From positions 1,116,001 to 1,180,000 of the forward strand of contig NZ_LR593886.1 of assembly GCF_901538265.1 (NCBI RefSeq): a DNA stretch of 64,000 nucleotides, given 5' to 3'. The translations under genes were made by a program, and so were the position numbers. Source of the stretch: Gemmata massiliana (GTDB lineage: Bacteria > Planctomycetota > Planctomycetia > Gemmatales > Gemmataceae). The notes under the pieces are model-generated. The model saw only the letters and a list, made by a program, of their open reading frames with translations. It was not told the DNA's origin and searched no databases. Below, one piece after another: positions 1 through 10,182 of this stretch (its first letter is position 1; every line of letters starts with the position of its first letter).

Positions 1-3000
1 TCCGCGCAGGGCATTCACGACCGCGTCGTGCCGGACGCACTCGGCTGAATCCCCGACATTTCTGTCGGGGCACGGTTCAGGAGCGCGAGCAATAAGAAAC
101 CGGCCCGTCAGATAGGCCGCCCCCGTCATCTCAGCCCAAGCCCGACCCAGCCACTTCCAGCCTCGGTCGCCTGTTGGATCGGCTATTGGCTGGAGATCCA
201 GCCCCGCCCGAACGGTTCGGTAACCGCGGCGGAGGCGCGCAACTACTTCCCACAATCTAACGGGGCCCGGCACAACCTCAATATCGCCTCGGAAACGGTC
301 TCTTTCGGGGGTATTGTCAGAATCTCTTACCGTACTGGTGTGGTCGGCGGACGCACCAGTACGAGGTGGCTCATTTGCTAGGCGAGCGACTCCGGCCAGT
401 AGCCGGTCGGCATGATATTGTGCGGCCAGTGCGTAGAACAACTTCCACCAGATCACGTTTCGCCGGCCTGTGAGTAAGTGTTTGCGGGCCGTCTGTAGCC
501 CGGCACGAGCGGCCTCGTACTTGGCCCCCGCTTGCTGGAGTAAGTCGGCTACCGCTTGTGTACTTTTCTCGCTCGACGGGTACAGGAGGATGCGGGCTCG
601 TGCGAGACACGCTTCCACACGAAACAATTCGTTGAGTGCGGCAATCTGGTGGTTTCCCTCTAGTCCGCCACGGGCTAAGTCGAAACACTCGAATGCCGTT
701 CGGAATCCCTCGTGCAGGTTCTCGCGAGAGATATTCACGGTACGGGCAGCCTGCAACCAGCGTAGTCGGCCCTGGACCGTGTGGAATGCGGATCGGTATG
801 GCAGGTACAACCAGCCACCATCGATTGGATCGAGCATCAGGCTTCGTAGACGGCCGTCGGTCCTAGGAGGAGCCGCCCGCAGGGCCGCCATTCCAGAGTT
901 CACATCCTTTTCGGCCTCCTTCATCTTCTGGTTGAGCTGCTCCAAGTCAGTGAGTCGCTCGGCCGGCCGGCCCAGAAACCCTTTGGATTGAGTAAAAATG
1001 CATACATCGCCAACGGACGCCTCGGCCCGGAAATAATGCCACCGCAAACGGGCCTCTCGCACTTCGGCGTTGCCGGCCGTAGAATATAATTCCTCGATTT
1101 GTTGGAGCGCTAAGCCAATAGCATCCATGACCGCAATCGCTCGATGGGGGTCGGTCCCGGTTTCTTGTCGCGATTTGATGACGCATGCGGCCACGTCTAG
1201 TAAATGGTGCAGGTGAGAGAAACAGGCCGGGGCTTTGGGTGCGTGCCCCAGAATTGATTTGAACTGCCTTCGACGGTCGTGATTGTCAATGCCTATTTTT
1301 GTGTTGCCCAAGTTAGCCAGCTGTTCAATTGATTTCAACCCCGACTCGATTTCACCTTCTACCAACTGCCGGAGCGGGTTTACGACCGGCGCCCAAACGC
1401 TCGCGAGTTGCTCAAGCCGGCACCTAGCCGCCAGATCGTAATCACCGCGGTCAAACAACATCTTGACGCGAAAGTCAGTCACGACGTCAACAAGATGTTG
1501 AACCGCACTACTAGCTTCAGCGGAAAGTGGCGCCTCGGCCGGGTACGTGCTTAGTTTGTTGTCATGCAGAATTGGCACCCGGTCCAGGTACTGGGACGGT
1601 TTGTCGCTGACCAACGCGGCACACCAAACGACCAGTTGCTGTGCAGGGAGTTGCTCCCGGAGTACCGGTTCCGCTCGCACCCAGGCGCACGCCAGGGCAT
1701 CAATCTCGCGGGCGTGGAGGGGTGCTAGGGCCTGAATCAGTTTGATAGCAAAATCTGTGTCGTTCGGGAGGCTATTCAGCGCCGTATAGAAGAGGGTGTC
1801 TTTTATTTCGGCCCGCGGGTATAATCCTTCCCACACACGAAACCATTCGTCCGGCGGCGGTTCACCGTTGGCCGGCCGAGCGTATTTGCCTGCCAAATTG
1901 ATACCGATAAGTGCGTCCCTACTAAGAACCGGGTGGCCGAGCAGAGCTAAAAGTTTGGCTAGATAACGGATCCCGGACTGTCGGTGGTATGTGTACTCGA
2001 GGAACGCGACCGCGTCACTCGATTGAATATATACATTTGAGTAATATATGCCTGATACTCGAAGGTGCGTTGCGGCGAGGAGGACGGCTTGGGCCGCGGC
2101 GAGTTGCACTTTCCATGAGTCGACTTCCGTGTCAGCCTTTGGAGATAGAGTTAGCAATTCGGACATAACCGTTGTCCCACACCCGCGACTATTGGCGGCG
2201 TACAAGTAGTCGCGCACCGGTCGGTGGTACCATAGACCACCTCCCTCGAGCCGCGTAAGCCCAAGCCTTTCACCATTTTCTCCATCACACAGGGTCCTCA
2301 CTAAGTCGTCGCTTACCGGCCCGCGGACGAAAGGTCGGAGAAGCCGCCGTACAGTCGCCAGTGGTCGTCCTCGGCGAACGCAGCTGAGGGTGAGCCACAT
2401 CAAATCATGTTGGCCAGCTTCTAGGTTGAGAGGAGGTGTTGAGGTGGCGACACGAACTAATGGATGATCTTTGGATGGATCGGAAAATGTAGTCGAAAAA
2501 GAGTTCTTGGAAATAGTTAGGGGTTTGTGTTTCCACCCACCTTCTATCAGTTTACCCACCAAGTTGTTGTATTTCGTCATCACTGCAGTGGGATTATGCT
2601 CGCCGCTGCGGGTTTGCGAGCGGTCCAGCCCGATGGCAATTCGAGATCCACTAAAGGGTTGAAGGGCATTTTTGAGCACAGTGAGAAATCCCTCTAACTG
2701 GGCAAGTAGCGCCTGATCGTGTTCGTTTCCTCTCACTTCTCCGTGGTGGACTAACGGTGGCCACAGATAGGCCTCCAATCCGTCCAGTAGTACAAGGTAA
2801 CGGGAGCGGCAGAGCGCGTCGGCGACCCGACGGGCGGCCGTCTGTACTACTCCGTCTTTTGCCCATTCGTTTGCGGTCCAGCGGCCGCTCTTAGCCGAAA
2901 AACTGCCGAGCGGCATCACGCTCGGCGCCAGTTGAGTGTCGAGTGCTCGACATTGGTCGATGATCGATCCGACCACATCCGCCAGAGTGTAGGAAGCTTC

Positions 3001-4386
3001 CAGATCAACCCACAACGGCTGATACCCTTGTCTGACACCGTAAGTGGCGAGTTCGATCAGCCACTCGGAGGCGGTGCGGGGCGAGTATTGATCTTCCGGT
3101 ACACCGGTGGTGTCGACGATCAGGAACGGTTCGTCGGCGAGCGGCTTGAGCCACTCCTTTTGCTCCGACTCGGACAGCGGGTAGTAGCTATACGGGCGGT
3201 GGACGTAGGTTGGGTACGCGACGCGACCGGCCGGGTGACGACCGGCTAAAACCGCATACAGGTGCTGGAAGACTTGTCCGGGGTTGGCCGTCGGGGCGGT
3301 TAGAACCCGTCCTTTCCATCTTGAGCGGTCTGCGAATTCACCGAGCATCCGTGGCAACCCGGCTTCAAAGTGGAGCCAGCATACACGGCTTTGCGGGTCC
3401 TTCGTCAACGTCGTCTCCAGCAGGTCAAAGAGTCGACGTTCGTCTGTCCCAAAGCCGGCAACGAGGAGCAATGAGCCTTTACCAGCAATCTCCAGGAACC
3501 GCTCCTTATAGTCCTCCGCGAGCGGATAATCGAGGCGCTCATCGAGCAACAGGGCGTGTGTGCCCCCGTGCATCTTTACGACCGTTAGCGCGTCCCGCAC
3601 GAGCGCAGGGTGAGGGAGTGCCCCCCCATACTCCATTGCGAATGTCTGGAATTCCACTTGCTCGGTGTGCAGCGCTCGTTCGATGAGGTCGTCGAAGTTG
3701 AACGTGAAGATCGACCGTACCCCGATCAACCGGACAAGAAATGCGAGATAGCGATGACTGAGACTCGGCCGCCTTCCCGCGACTAACCGGTGAAATAATC
3801 CGTCGGCCAGCTCAGGACGATAATTTGTAAAATATTGTATCAAACGGCGCCAATTGCAGAATAAGGCGTATCCGACGTGCCGACGATTCGTCCCTCGGAC
3901 GAGTTGCGCTTCAAACTCAGCCGTCAAGGTCTCGCGGAGTGATTGTGGAGTACTGTCGACCTTTCCTAGGAGGTTCTTAAGTATATCGTCCAGTTGTTTG
4001 GCCGACCACGGATGGAGTTTTTCTACCAGTTCTTTCTCAGCGGTCTCGATACCTGCTTCGGCATCGGCGCAGTTCGCATGAAGACTTTGCGCCAGCTCAT
4101 AGCGGTCCGGCCAACCGACCTCGGCAACACAATCCCAAGGTTTGTCTCGGTAACGTTGGGCGATCCCTGCCAGTGGGTTTCTACGGAGGTCATTACCCAG
4201 TCCCGGTAGGTATAGTGTATCGGTGACGTATCTGTAATATTCGCACAGATATCGCTTGAGTGTGGCGATAACCGGTATGCCTGCGTCTGCCGATAACCCG
4301 GCACCCAGGATCGGCACGATCGGCCGTCCGGCCGTCCACGCGGTGCGCACCGCTTCAACTATCGACAGTGTTTGATCGGGTTTCAT
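1..4386 (-). CDS. SIR2-domain large protein, putative antiphage NADase effector (3' end outside window)
   Basis: This minus-strand frame is open from an ATG at 4386 to the window edge, giving at least 1462 residues without a stop. Residues 28-38 read GAGLSADAGIP, the nucleotide-binding signature of SIR2 proteins. FTFNFDDLIE (N230) and VVKMHGG (H273) match the Asn and His positions of SIR2 NADases, and LLLVAGFGTDE (about 305-315) is the usual end of the fold. Beyond about residue 400, FLIVDTTG (421-428) sits where a P-loop might be expected, but no GK[ST] is present; YLVLLDGLE (530-538) resembles a Walker B strand. The rest is helical and repeat-like, suggesting a STAND/TPR-type sensor. SIR2 fused to a large sensor is typical of defence proteins that deplete NAD+ on phage infection (DSR and Avs-type). 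The SIR2 call is strong; the defence role is inferred. Codon use is less GC-biased than in the neighbours, which suggests acquisition. Confidence 0.85.
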   Translation of the reverse strand, partial: MKPDQTLSIVEAVRTAWTAGRPIVPILGAGLSADAGIPVIATLKRYLCEYYRYVTDTLYLPGLGNDLRRNPLAGIAQRYRDKPWDCVAEVGWPDRYELAQSLHANCADAEAGIETAEKELVEKLHPWSAKQLDDILKNLLGKVDSTPQSLRETLTAEFEAQLVRGTNRRHVGYALFCNWRRLIQYFTNYRPELADGLFHRLVAGRRPSLSHRYLAFLVRLIGVRSIFTFNFDDLIERALHTEQVEFQTFAMEYGGALPHPALVRDALTVVKMHGGTHALLLDERLDYPLAEDYKERFLEIAGKGSLLLVAGFGTDERRLFDLLETTLTKDPQSRVCWLHFEAGLPRMLGEFADRSRWKGRVLTAPTANPGQVFQHLYAVLAGRHPAGRVAYPTYVHRPYSYYPLSESEQKEWLKPLADEPFLIVDTTGVPEDQYSPRTASEWLIELATYGVRQGYQPLWVDLEASYTLADVVGSIIDQCRALDTQLAPSVMPLGSFSAKSGRWTANEWAKDGVVQTAARRVADALCRSRYLVLLDGLEAYLWPPLVHHGEVRGNEHDQALLAQLEGFLTVLKNALQPFSGSRIAIGLDRSQTRSGEHNPTAVMTKYNNLVGKLIEGGWKHKPLTISKNSFSTTFSDPSKDHPLVRVATSTPPLNLEAGQHDLMWLTLSCVRRGRPLATVRRLLRPFVRGPVSDDLVRTLCDGENGERLGLTRLEGGGLWYHRPVRDYLYAANSRGCGTTVMSELLTLSPKADTEVDSWKVQLAAAQAVLLAATHLRVSGIYYSNVYIQSSDAVAFLEYTYHRQSGIRYLAKLLALLGHPVLSRDALIGINLAGKYARPANGEPPPDEWFRVWEGLYPRAEIKDTLFYTALNSLPNDTDFAIKLIQALAPLHAREIDALACAWVRAEPVLREQLPAQQLVVWCAALVSDKPSQYLDRVPILHDNKLSTYPAEAPLSAEASSAVQHLVDVVTDFRVKMLFDRGDYDLAARCRLEQLASVWAPVVNPLRQLVEGEIESGLKSIEQLANLGNTKIGIDNHDRRRQFKSILGHAPKAPACFSHLHHLLDVAACVIKSRQETGTDPHRAIAVMDAIGLALQQIEELYSTAGNAEVREARLRWHYFRAEASVGDVCIFTQSKGFLGRPAERLTDLEQLNQKMKEAEKDVNSGMAALRAAPPRTDGRLRSLMLDPIDGGWLYLPYRSAFHTVQGRLRWLQAARTVNISRENLHEGFRTAFECFDLARGGLEGNHQIAALNELFRVEACLARARILLYPSSEKSTQAVADLLQQAGAKYEAARAGLQTARKHLLTGRRNVIWWKLFYALAAQYHADRLLAGVARLANEPPRTGASADHTSTVRDSDNTPERDRFRGDIEVVPGPVRLWEVVARLRRGYRTVRAGLDLQPIADPTGDRGWKWLGRAWAEMTGAAYLTGRFLIARAPEPCPDRNVGDSAECVRHDAVVNALRG

Positions 4387-4904
4387 AATTATTTATATAT
4401 TATTTAGTTATAATAAATGTATTATTGTTGAAATTAATTGGTTATTATAATTAAATATAATTGGACCGCATGCGGATCTGAGCTCATGCTTCTGCCTGTG
4501 TGTTCTGGAGGTAACTGTGTGTAGAGCGTCAAGATCGCCGCTCGACCCTTAAGAATCCAGCGGCCTGAATTGTAACTAAATTCTGAAATTGCATGTTCGG
4601 TCGTATAATAAAGAATGTGTGTTTCAGATTTTCGCGGCGGCACGGGCGGCTCCGGGCAGTTTCGTGAGGGTCATGCAAAGTTGGATTGATTGTATGATGT
4701 CCAAGAAGTGGATGTTACCGAGCTTAACTAAGGCGCGAAGGGTAATTCTCGCGAAAAATCTGGTTTAAAGAGGCAATGTAAATGCGCTTGTGCAAGTTTA
4801 GCGGAGGTCATTCGGAGAGCTGTCGGCTTGCAGGACGAACCCTCGGCCGTCGATACTCCCTCTGAAGTCGGCACTTTTTACGCAATTTCTGCGCTTATCA
4901 CGCT
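4387..4904. other. Gene-free 518 bp with an AT-rich segment
   Basis: No convincing gene is visible. The first 75 bases (4387-4460), directly upstream of the SIR2 start, are very AT-rich compared with the region and probably hold its promoter. Several TATAAT-like stretches occur, but none could be paired with a clear -35 box. The remainder is ordinary composition with only short incidental open frames. Confidence 0.5.
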
Positions 4905-5309
4905 TTAGCCATCGTCTCGTTTCCCATCCAAATAGTGCTCACTTTCGGGCTTGAGCCGCTCGACCCGTATCGCATGGACCACGGATTCGCCTTCCGCCGC
5001 GAAGTCCCGACTCTCGGCGGTTTCGCGTACCACATCTTCCATCGCCGCCGCGATTCGGTTACGCAGCGGGCGCAGATTCCGGCCCACCAGCGTCACGACG
5101 TATTCGGTGAAAAGCAACGTGAGTTTGGTCCCGGACGCGTCGAGCCACATGAGTGTGGCCCACGAGTACCAGAGCGTCAGCGCGTCCCCGGCCAGTTTCT
5201 CGAACGTGATCGCCCGTTGTTCTTTCCCCCCGCCCCGGACGCGCCGGTCGCGCTCGCTCAGTGCCTCGCGCAGGGACGGGTCGAGGAGATCGTCACCGGC
5301 CGTACCCAT
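4905..5309 (-). CDS. Hypothetical protein overlapping the relaxase 3' end
   Basis: A 134-residue frame whose ATG at 5309 lies inside the last codons of the relaxase gene (17-nt overlap), so it is probably co-translated with it. A longer frame extends upstream, but that part is a mirror of the relaxase reading frame. The N-terminus is charged (a run of Arg and Glu around residues 15-30). A hydrophobic, Trp-rich stretch follows at about 45-70, and the C-terminus is acidic and helical. I do not recognise a family. Position suggests an accessory mobilisation protein, but this is inference only. Confidence 0.6.
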   Translation of the reverse strand: MGTAGDDLLDPSLREALSERDRRVRGGGKEQRAITFEKLAGDALTLWYSWATLMWLDASGTKLTLLFTEYVVTLVGRNLRPLRNRIAAAMEDVVRETAESRDFAAEGESVVHAIRVERLKPESEHYLDGKRDDG

Positions 5310-7920
5310 ACCTCTTCTCCCTGTGTGGCGTGATGTGTTTCGACTCGTGTCCGGCCCGTGGTGCCATCGCCCGGAACCGGCGCAGCACCCGAGCGCGTCG
5401 CTGGAGTGGCGACTCGGTGGCGACGATAGTGGGGCGCAGCACCTCGGACGGGTTGGGCTTGTTCCTGCCACGGCTCACCGCTTCGCGCAACCCCTGCGTG
5501 TCGTCCGTGTAAATTTTGATCGCGCTGCGTGCGCGGCTCGCGCTCACGTAGATCTGGGCCCGATCCGCCCCGGCGAACGAGCGGCTCGACTCGGAAATCA
5601 GCACCGTGTCGACGGTCCGGCTCTGGCTCGAGTAGCTCGTTTGGCAATAGTCGTGTGCCAGGTGCCCGGCGTCCCCCGGGAGCACGCGGGCCGCGCCCGT
5701 GGGTGAGGTCACGGCGATGCCCGCGGGGGTGAACCCGGTGACCACGAACCGGCTCCCGTTGTTGATCCGATTTCCGCGCGTGTCGGTGAACCCGGCCGTG
5801 GCCCGAATCTGGTCCCCGACCATGAGAGCGATCTGTTCTTGCCGGTACGCCCCGTAGCGTGTCAGTGTCAGGTGCTCGTCGCGGATCGCGTGCGCCGGCG
5901 GCGAGTCGGGGTTGCTACGGGCTTCTTTGATCTCGGCCGGGGTCCAGTTCAAGTTGACCAGTTGGGCGAACGTGTGTTCCTCGCCAGTAAGCACCCCATC
6001 CTCTTTGAGCGCGGCGCGCAGTGCGCCCGTGACGGTTCCGGCTTCGGCGTGGGTCGGAGTCACCACGAGCACCGACTTCCCGTCCCGCAGGGCCTCGCGG
6101 TAGTCGATGGCCAGCGCCTCGGTGCGGTACGGGTCGGTGGCCTCGCGGATCGCACCCATTGCGTCGAGCAGTTTGAGGCCGCCCTCAACATCGTGTTCGG
6201 CGAGTCGCGCGCACGCCGCCTTATACATCGGGTTGGTCTGGCGCACGATCTCGGTCAGTACCGCGGGTTTAAGTCCCGCGTGCTCGGTTAACAGTTTGTA
6301 AGGGGCGCCACTCGCGACTGAGCCGTGTTGTTTCGTGTCGCCCACGGCGATTAACCGACCTCCAACTCGGTCGAGTACGTTCACAAGTCGCGCGAAGTCT
6401 TCGAGGCCGACCTGACCCGCCTCGTCCAGGAAAACCACGCCCCCGGCGACCGCCTCTTGAGCGGCTTTAGTGGCGAGGAACGAAGCGAGGGTGCGGGCGT
6501 GCGGGTCGACGCCGCGCGTCAGTTCGTCCGTGGCGGTGTGCGAGAGCGCGAGCGCTTGGAACCGATGCCCGGCCGCGCGAATTCCATCGGCCGCGACGGA
6601 CAGTGCGGTGGTCTTGCCGGTGCCGGCCGGTCCGCGGATCAGGGCCACGCGGTCTCGGTTCTCCCAAATGTGGCGAACCACCGCGCGCTGGCCCGCGTTC
6701 AGCTCCGGACCCAGCAACTTTTCGCCGCGAAGCCCCGCAAACAGTTTCGCGTCTTTGCAAAGCGGGCGGCACGTGCCCTTGCCGGTGCGCGCCCAATCCA
6801 GAACCCGTGATTCCAGTGCCAGGAGCACACGTGTTGTGGCTCGTTCCCCGTGAGTGATCAACCCGACCCGCCCGGCCGCGCCCTGCAATGCGTAGAGGGT
6901 GGCAGCGCCGAAACCGTGGCGCAGGGCCGTTTCCCAAACTGCCTTGACCGGGCGCACCGCCTCGAAATGGAACGCGTGCTCAAGTGCGTGGCGCGCCGAC
7001 TGTTCGGGGGCGGGGAGAGCACGCACCTGGCCCGACCGCTCCGCGAGTTGCGCCCGCTCCTGCGGTGTCAGCCGTCCGAGCCACAGTTCCTTCAGTTCGT
7101 CGAACGTGTGCGTGTGAGCCTTCCGCTCGCGTGTCTTGCCACCTAACTCAGCCTTCTGGACCGGGTCGGTCACGCCACGGGCTTTGGCTTCTTCTTCGAT
7201 CACCCGGGTGCGGTTGCTGAACTTGGCCACCGTCGCATCACTCACGGTCTCCAACTCGAAATACCGCCCCTTGCGCCGGATCCCGTACCCGAACTCGCGC
7301 AGCCGGTGTGCGAAGTCGCTCAGCACCAGGGCCTCGTAGTACCCGGCGTGCTCCTTAACGACCCCGAGCTGTGCCGCTTTCCATTTCTGCTCGACCGGGT
7401 CGTGTACGGCATTGACCATAAATCCGTGGATATGCCGGTGGATATCGGGAATGCCGTCCACCGGACGACTTGTCGCATGGGGGAACAGAGCCCAGGCGGC
7501 GTTGCCCACGGTCCGGTCCTCATCGGCCCCGTTCACGCGCACCCTGACCGCAACGTCCTTTTCGATCTCGGCCATGCCGAACCGCACGGACTCCAAGAAG
7601 GCGGGGGCTATGCGGTCGTCCAGCAGGCTCGCGAGGCTGGCCGATTTGGGCATGGAAAAGGTGAAATCGGATCCCACCCGGCGGAACGTGCGGTGGGCCG
7701 CGGTGAGGCGCTCGCCGGTCCCCGGGTGCAAGTTGTCGATGAGGCGCTCGAAGTCCGACTGATCGACTTGGGAACCGGGCTCTAGTCCGAGCATCCGGGC
7801 CGCGCGCCCGCCCCACTCGGCGGGAGCTTCGTGCCCTCCGCCCACGTAATAGTCGTGGGTCTTCGGGTCGAAATACGCTTTGGCGGCCGCGGCGTTAGTT
7901 TGGGTGTGGATCCGGAGCAT
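5293..7920 (-). CDS. MobF/TrwC-family conjugative relaxase-helicase
   Basis: An 875-residue protein with the two-part layout of TrwC/TraI relaxases. The N-terminus carries candidate nicking tyrosines Y16 and Y24/Y25. The metal-binding histidine cluster reads HRHIH (H161, H163, H165), equivalent to the HxH motif of MobF enzymes. From about residue 415 a RecD-like helicase begins: GPAGTGKTT (K436) is Walker A, VVFLDEAGQ is Walker B, and the C-terminus has the SQSRTVD and YVSASRAR motifs typical of superfamily 1B helicases. It would nick and unwind DNA at an origin of transfer. It is short for the family, which usually exceeds 950 residues. No oriT was identified. A broken homologue lies at 38.6-39.6 kb. 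Confidence 0.92.
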   Translation of the reverse strand: MLRIHTQTNAAAAKAYFDPKTHDYYVGGGHEAPAEWGGRAARMLGLEPGSQVDQSDFERLIDNLHPGTGERLTAAHRTFRRVGSDFTFSMPKSASLASLLDDRIAPAFLESVRFGMAEIEKDVAVRVRVNGADEDRTVGNAAWALFPHATSRPVDGIPDIHRHIHGFMVNAVHDPVEQKWKAAQLGVVKEHAGYYEALVLSDFAHRLREFGYGIRRKGRYFELETVSDATVAKFSNRTRVIEEEAKARGVTDPVQKAELGGKTRERKAHTHTFDELKELWLGRLTPQERAQLAERSGQVRALPAPEQSARHALEHAFHFEAVRPVKAVWETALRHGFGAATLYALQGAAGRVGLITHGERATTRVLLALESRVLDWARTGKGTCRPLCKDAKLFAGLRGEKLLGPELNAGQRAVVRHIWENRDRVALIRGPAGTGKTTALSVAADGIRAAGHRFQALALSHTATDELTRGVDPHARTLASFLATKAAQEAVAGGVVFLDEAGQVGLEDFARLVNVLDRVGGRLIAVGDTKQHGSVASGAPYKLLTEHAGLKPAVLTEIVRQTNPMYKAACARLAEHDVEGGLKLLDAMGAIREATDPYRTEALAIDYREALRDGKSVLVVTPTHAEAGTVTGALRAALKEDGVLTGEEHTFAQLVNLNWTPAEIKEARSNPDSPPAHAIRDEHLTLTRYGAYRQEQIALMVGDQIRATAGFTDTRGNRINNGSRFVVTGFTPAGIAVTSPTGAARVLPGDAGHLAHDYCQTSYSSQSRTVDTVLISESSRSFAGADRAQIYVSASRARSAIKIYTDDTQGLREAVSRGRNKPNPSEVLRPTIVATESPLQRRARVLRRFRAMAPRAGHESKHITPHREKRYGYGR

Positions 7921-8252
7921 GGGGTATCGGGCCGAGGGTGAATGTCGAAGGGTATGGCTTCGTGGCGAGGGAAGTCAACCGGCCCTTCGCGCTTTGCGGA
8001 ATCGCTTGCGAGGGGGTCAATCTTTCGGCGCGAAATCCCGTTCGTTTCGTCCGGCTTTGGTGACCGGTCGGTGTGAGAACGGATTGGGAGCAGGTGAGGA
8101 ACTGCCTTCCAAACTTCGTTTCGATAAAGAATGTCACCTGCCCAATTATTTTTTGGCCGACAATTGACCACGAGACGTCTCTCTCGACATAATTGCACTC
8201 TTTCAAGCGATTCCGAGCTTACACCTGCCGCGGCAGGGCACGAGGGGCTCCC
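7921..8252. other. Intergenic region between divergent relaxase and patatin genes
   Basis: These 332 bases separate two divergently transcribed genes and should hold both promoters and possibly the oriT of the relaxase. The part near 8150 is AT-richer. I could not define a promoter or a nic-like inverted repeat with confidence. Confidence 0.4.
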
Positions 8253-10007
8253 GTGACGAAGATCTCGCTCGTTATGTCCGGCGCGGTGTCCCTGGGCTCC
8301 TACCATGCCGGGGTGCTCACCGAACTCCTTTACGCCTTGGATTACCACCGCCGGAACGGGCGGGCGTACGAACTCGATGTGATCACCGGCGCGTCCGCGG
8401 GATCGATCACGGGGGCGCTGGTCGCGTACGCGGTAATGAACAATTTCGGGGCCCGAACGGGTTTGCACAAGGCGTGGGTCGAACTCGCGTCCATCGACCG
8501 CTTGCTCCAGAAGCCCCCGACGAACGCTCTGTTGGACCCGGGGGCGGTGCGCGACATCGCCAAGGAGTGCTTGCCCGAACCGCTCGTTCCCGCGTCCCCG
8601 GCCCCGTTTGCCCCGGAGAAACTGTGGCTGGGGTTCACGCTGTCCAACCTGAACGGGCTCAATCGGAGCATTAGCGCGCCTGGCAACCCCGGGGGGACCC
8701 ATTTCGATTCCACGTTCTTTGATGACATTCGGACGTACCGGTTGGTACGGGGCCGCGCGTCGGATCCGCCCGAGCGCGCCCGGCGGCTCTGGAGTTCGGA
8801 AGACCGGGCGACGTGGGACGATGTGGCCGAGTTCGGGATCGCGTCCGGGGCCTTCCCGCTCGCGTTCCCACCGGTCCGGCTGTCGCGCCTGCTCTGGGAG
8901 CTGCCCCTTCTGGCCGCACCGGTCCCGGACCCGCTCGAGTACACGTACGTGGACGGGGGAACGTTCAATAACCAACCGATTGGCGAGGCCGTGCGCTTGA
9001 GCCGCGAGGCCGACGACGGGGAACTGCACCCGGACCGCAAGTACCTGTTCGTCAACGCCGCCGCCCGGAACGACGACCTGAACGCCGCGATCAACCCGAA
9101 GTCGTCCATGTGGGAGATCGCCAAGCGGCTCCTCAGTTGCATCTTCGCCCAGTCCCGAACGTCCGATTGGATCCGGGCCCTCCTCGTCGACACGCAGGTC
9201 CGCTGGCGCGACGGGTTCTTTGCCCAGCTGGTGAGCGTGGTGCGGACGACGACCGTACCGGACCCAGCCCCGCTGCTCCGGGGCCTGACGCAACTGGCCC
9301 AGCAGATCGAAGAAGTCGAGGCCGGGCAACCGGACGCGCGCTCGCCCCGCCCCAGCGCGGACGAAATGCGCGCGGTCGAAGAGAAGCACGCGGAGCGCCT
9401 GGCGACCCTCGACCCGGCCCCGACACCCGAGCAACGGTCCGCGCTCCTCCGACTCTTCTTCCAACTCGATGCCACGGAGCGAAAGTACGCCGCCGCGCTC
9501 CGCTCGGACCCGCCCCTTCCGCAGACCAAGCGTGAGGTACTCGTCCTGTTGTTCTATCTCCTCGATCACGTTGCCGACTTGGACGAGCGCAAGCAGCTCG
9601 CGATCTGGATCACGTCCCCTCCCGAAGGGGGGCTCGCGGGTACGCAACTCGAGTGGTTCGGCGGGTTCTTCGAGCAGAGGTGGCGGGAGTACAACTTCCG
9701 CAAGGGCCGGGTGCTGGCGCGCCCGACCTTGGAGAGCATGCTGGGTGCGTACCCGGAACAGGACGGGGGGGCACCGTACGCGATCACCCCGGACCTGAAG
9801 AACAGCCCCAACGAGCGCTTGAGGGACACGAAACCGGCCCCGCGCGTTCGGTTCCGTGACGCGCTCGTCGAGCGCGTCAAGACCCTCGCGGAAGTGTTCG
9901 AACCGCACGGGTTTCGGGGCTGGTTGTTGCGGCACACGACCGGCGGGGTCGGGGCGATCGCGGCGGAGTACGCCCGCCACCTGCTCGACGATCAACTCGA
10001 ACTCTGA
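8253..10007 (+). CDS. Patatin-like phospholipase with long C-terminal extension
   Basis: The GTG at 8253 is chosen because GAGGGG lies about ten bases upstream and the patatin fold starts at once; the product is 584 residues. SGAVSLGSYHAG (9-20) is a variant of the glycine-rich oxyanion motif. GASAG (46-50, S48) is the nucleophile elbow, and YVDGG gives the catalytic Asp (D234). It should be a serine acyl hydrolase acting on membrane lipids. The region after about residue 300 is helical and rich in Arg and Pro, with no recognised domain. There is no signal peptide, so it is probably cytosolic or inner-face. This is a different subfamily from the CapV-like patatin at 61 kb, and no nucleotide cyclase is adjacent, so there is no direct reason to call it a defence effector. 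Confidence 0.85.
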   Translation: MTKISLVMSGAVSLGSYHAGVLTELLYALDYHRRNGRAYELDVITGASAGSITGALVAYAVMNNFGARTGLHKAWVELASIDRLLQKPPTNALLDPGAVRDIAKECLPEPLVPASPAPFAPEKLWLGFTLSNLNGLNRSISAPGNPGGTHFDSTFFDDIRTYRLVRGRASDPPERARRLWSSEDRATWDDVAEFGIASGAFPLAFPPVRLSRLLWELPLLAAPVPDPLEYTYVDGGTFNNQPIGEAVRLSREADDGELHPDRKYLFVNAAARNDDLNAAINPKSSMWEIAKRLLSCIFAQSRTSDWIRALLVDTQVRWRDGFFAQLVSVVRTTTVPDPAPLLRGLTQLAQQIEEVEAGQPDARSPRPSADEMRAVEEKHAERLATLDPAPTPEQRSALLRLFFQLDATERKYAAALRSDPPLPQTKREVLVLLFYLLDHVADLDERKQLAIWITSPPEGGLAGTQLEWFGGFFEQRWREYNFRKGRVLARPTLESMLGAYPEQDGGAPYAITPDLKNSPNERLRDTKPAPRVRFRDALVERVKTLAEVFEPHGFRGWLLRHTTGGVGAIAAEYARHLLDDQLEL

Positions 10008-10182
10008 TCGCGGAAATAGTGGTCGCGCCCTCGCGGGTTTCACCGATGAGCCGCAACGATCTCCAATCCAGGCGGCTCCCACGACAACTTCGAATGCGAC
10101 CGCAACCGTCGCCCTTAACCTCAAAGAGTAATTCCCGCGACGCACAGTTCTCTTGATCGCCACCAGCTATTCTCGGCAGCCC

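Noticed and set aside
4434-4643. Small open frame in the AT-rich gap before the SIR2 gene
   Set aside because: Poor start context, no ribosome-binding site and unconvincing composition.
8253-10007. First patatin as a defence effector
   Set aside because: No nucleotide cyclase or other signalling gene adjoins it; its neighbours are a divergent relaxase and an IS630 element, so only the enzyme family is claimed.
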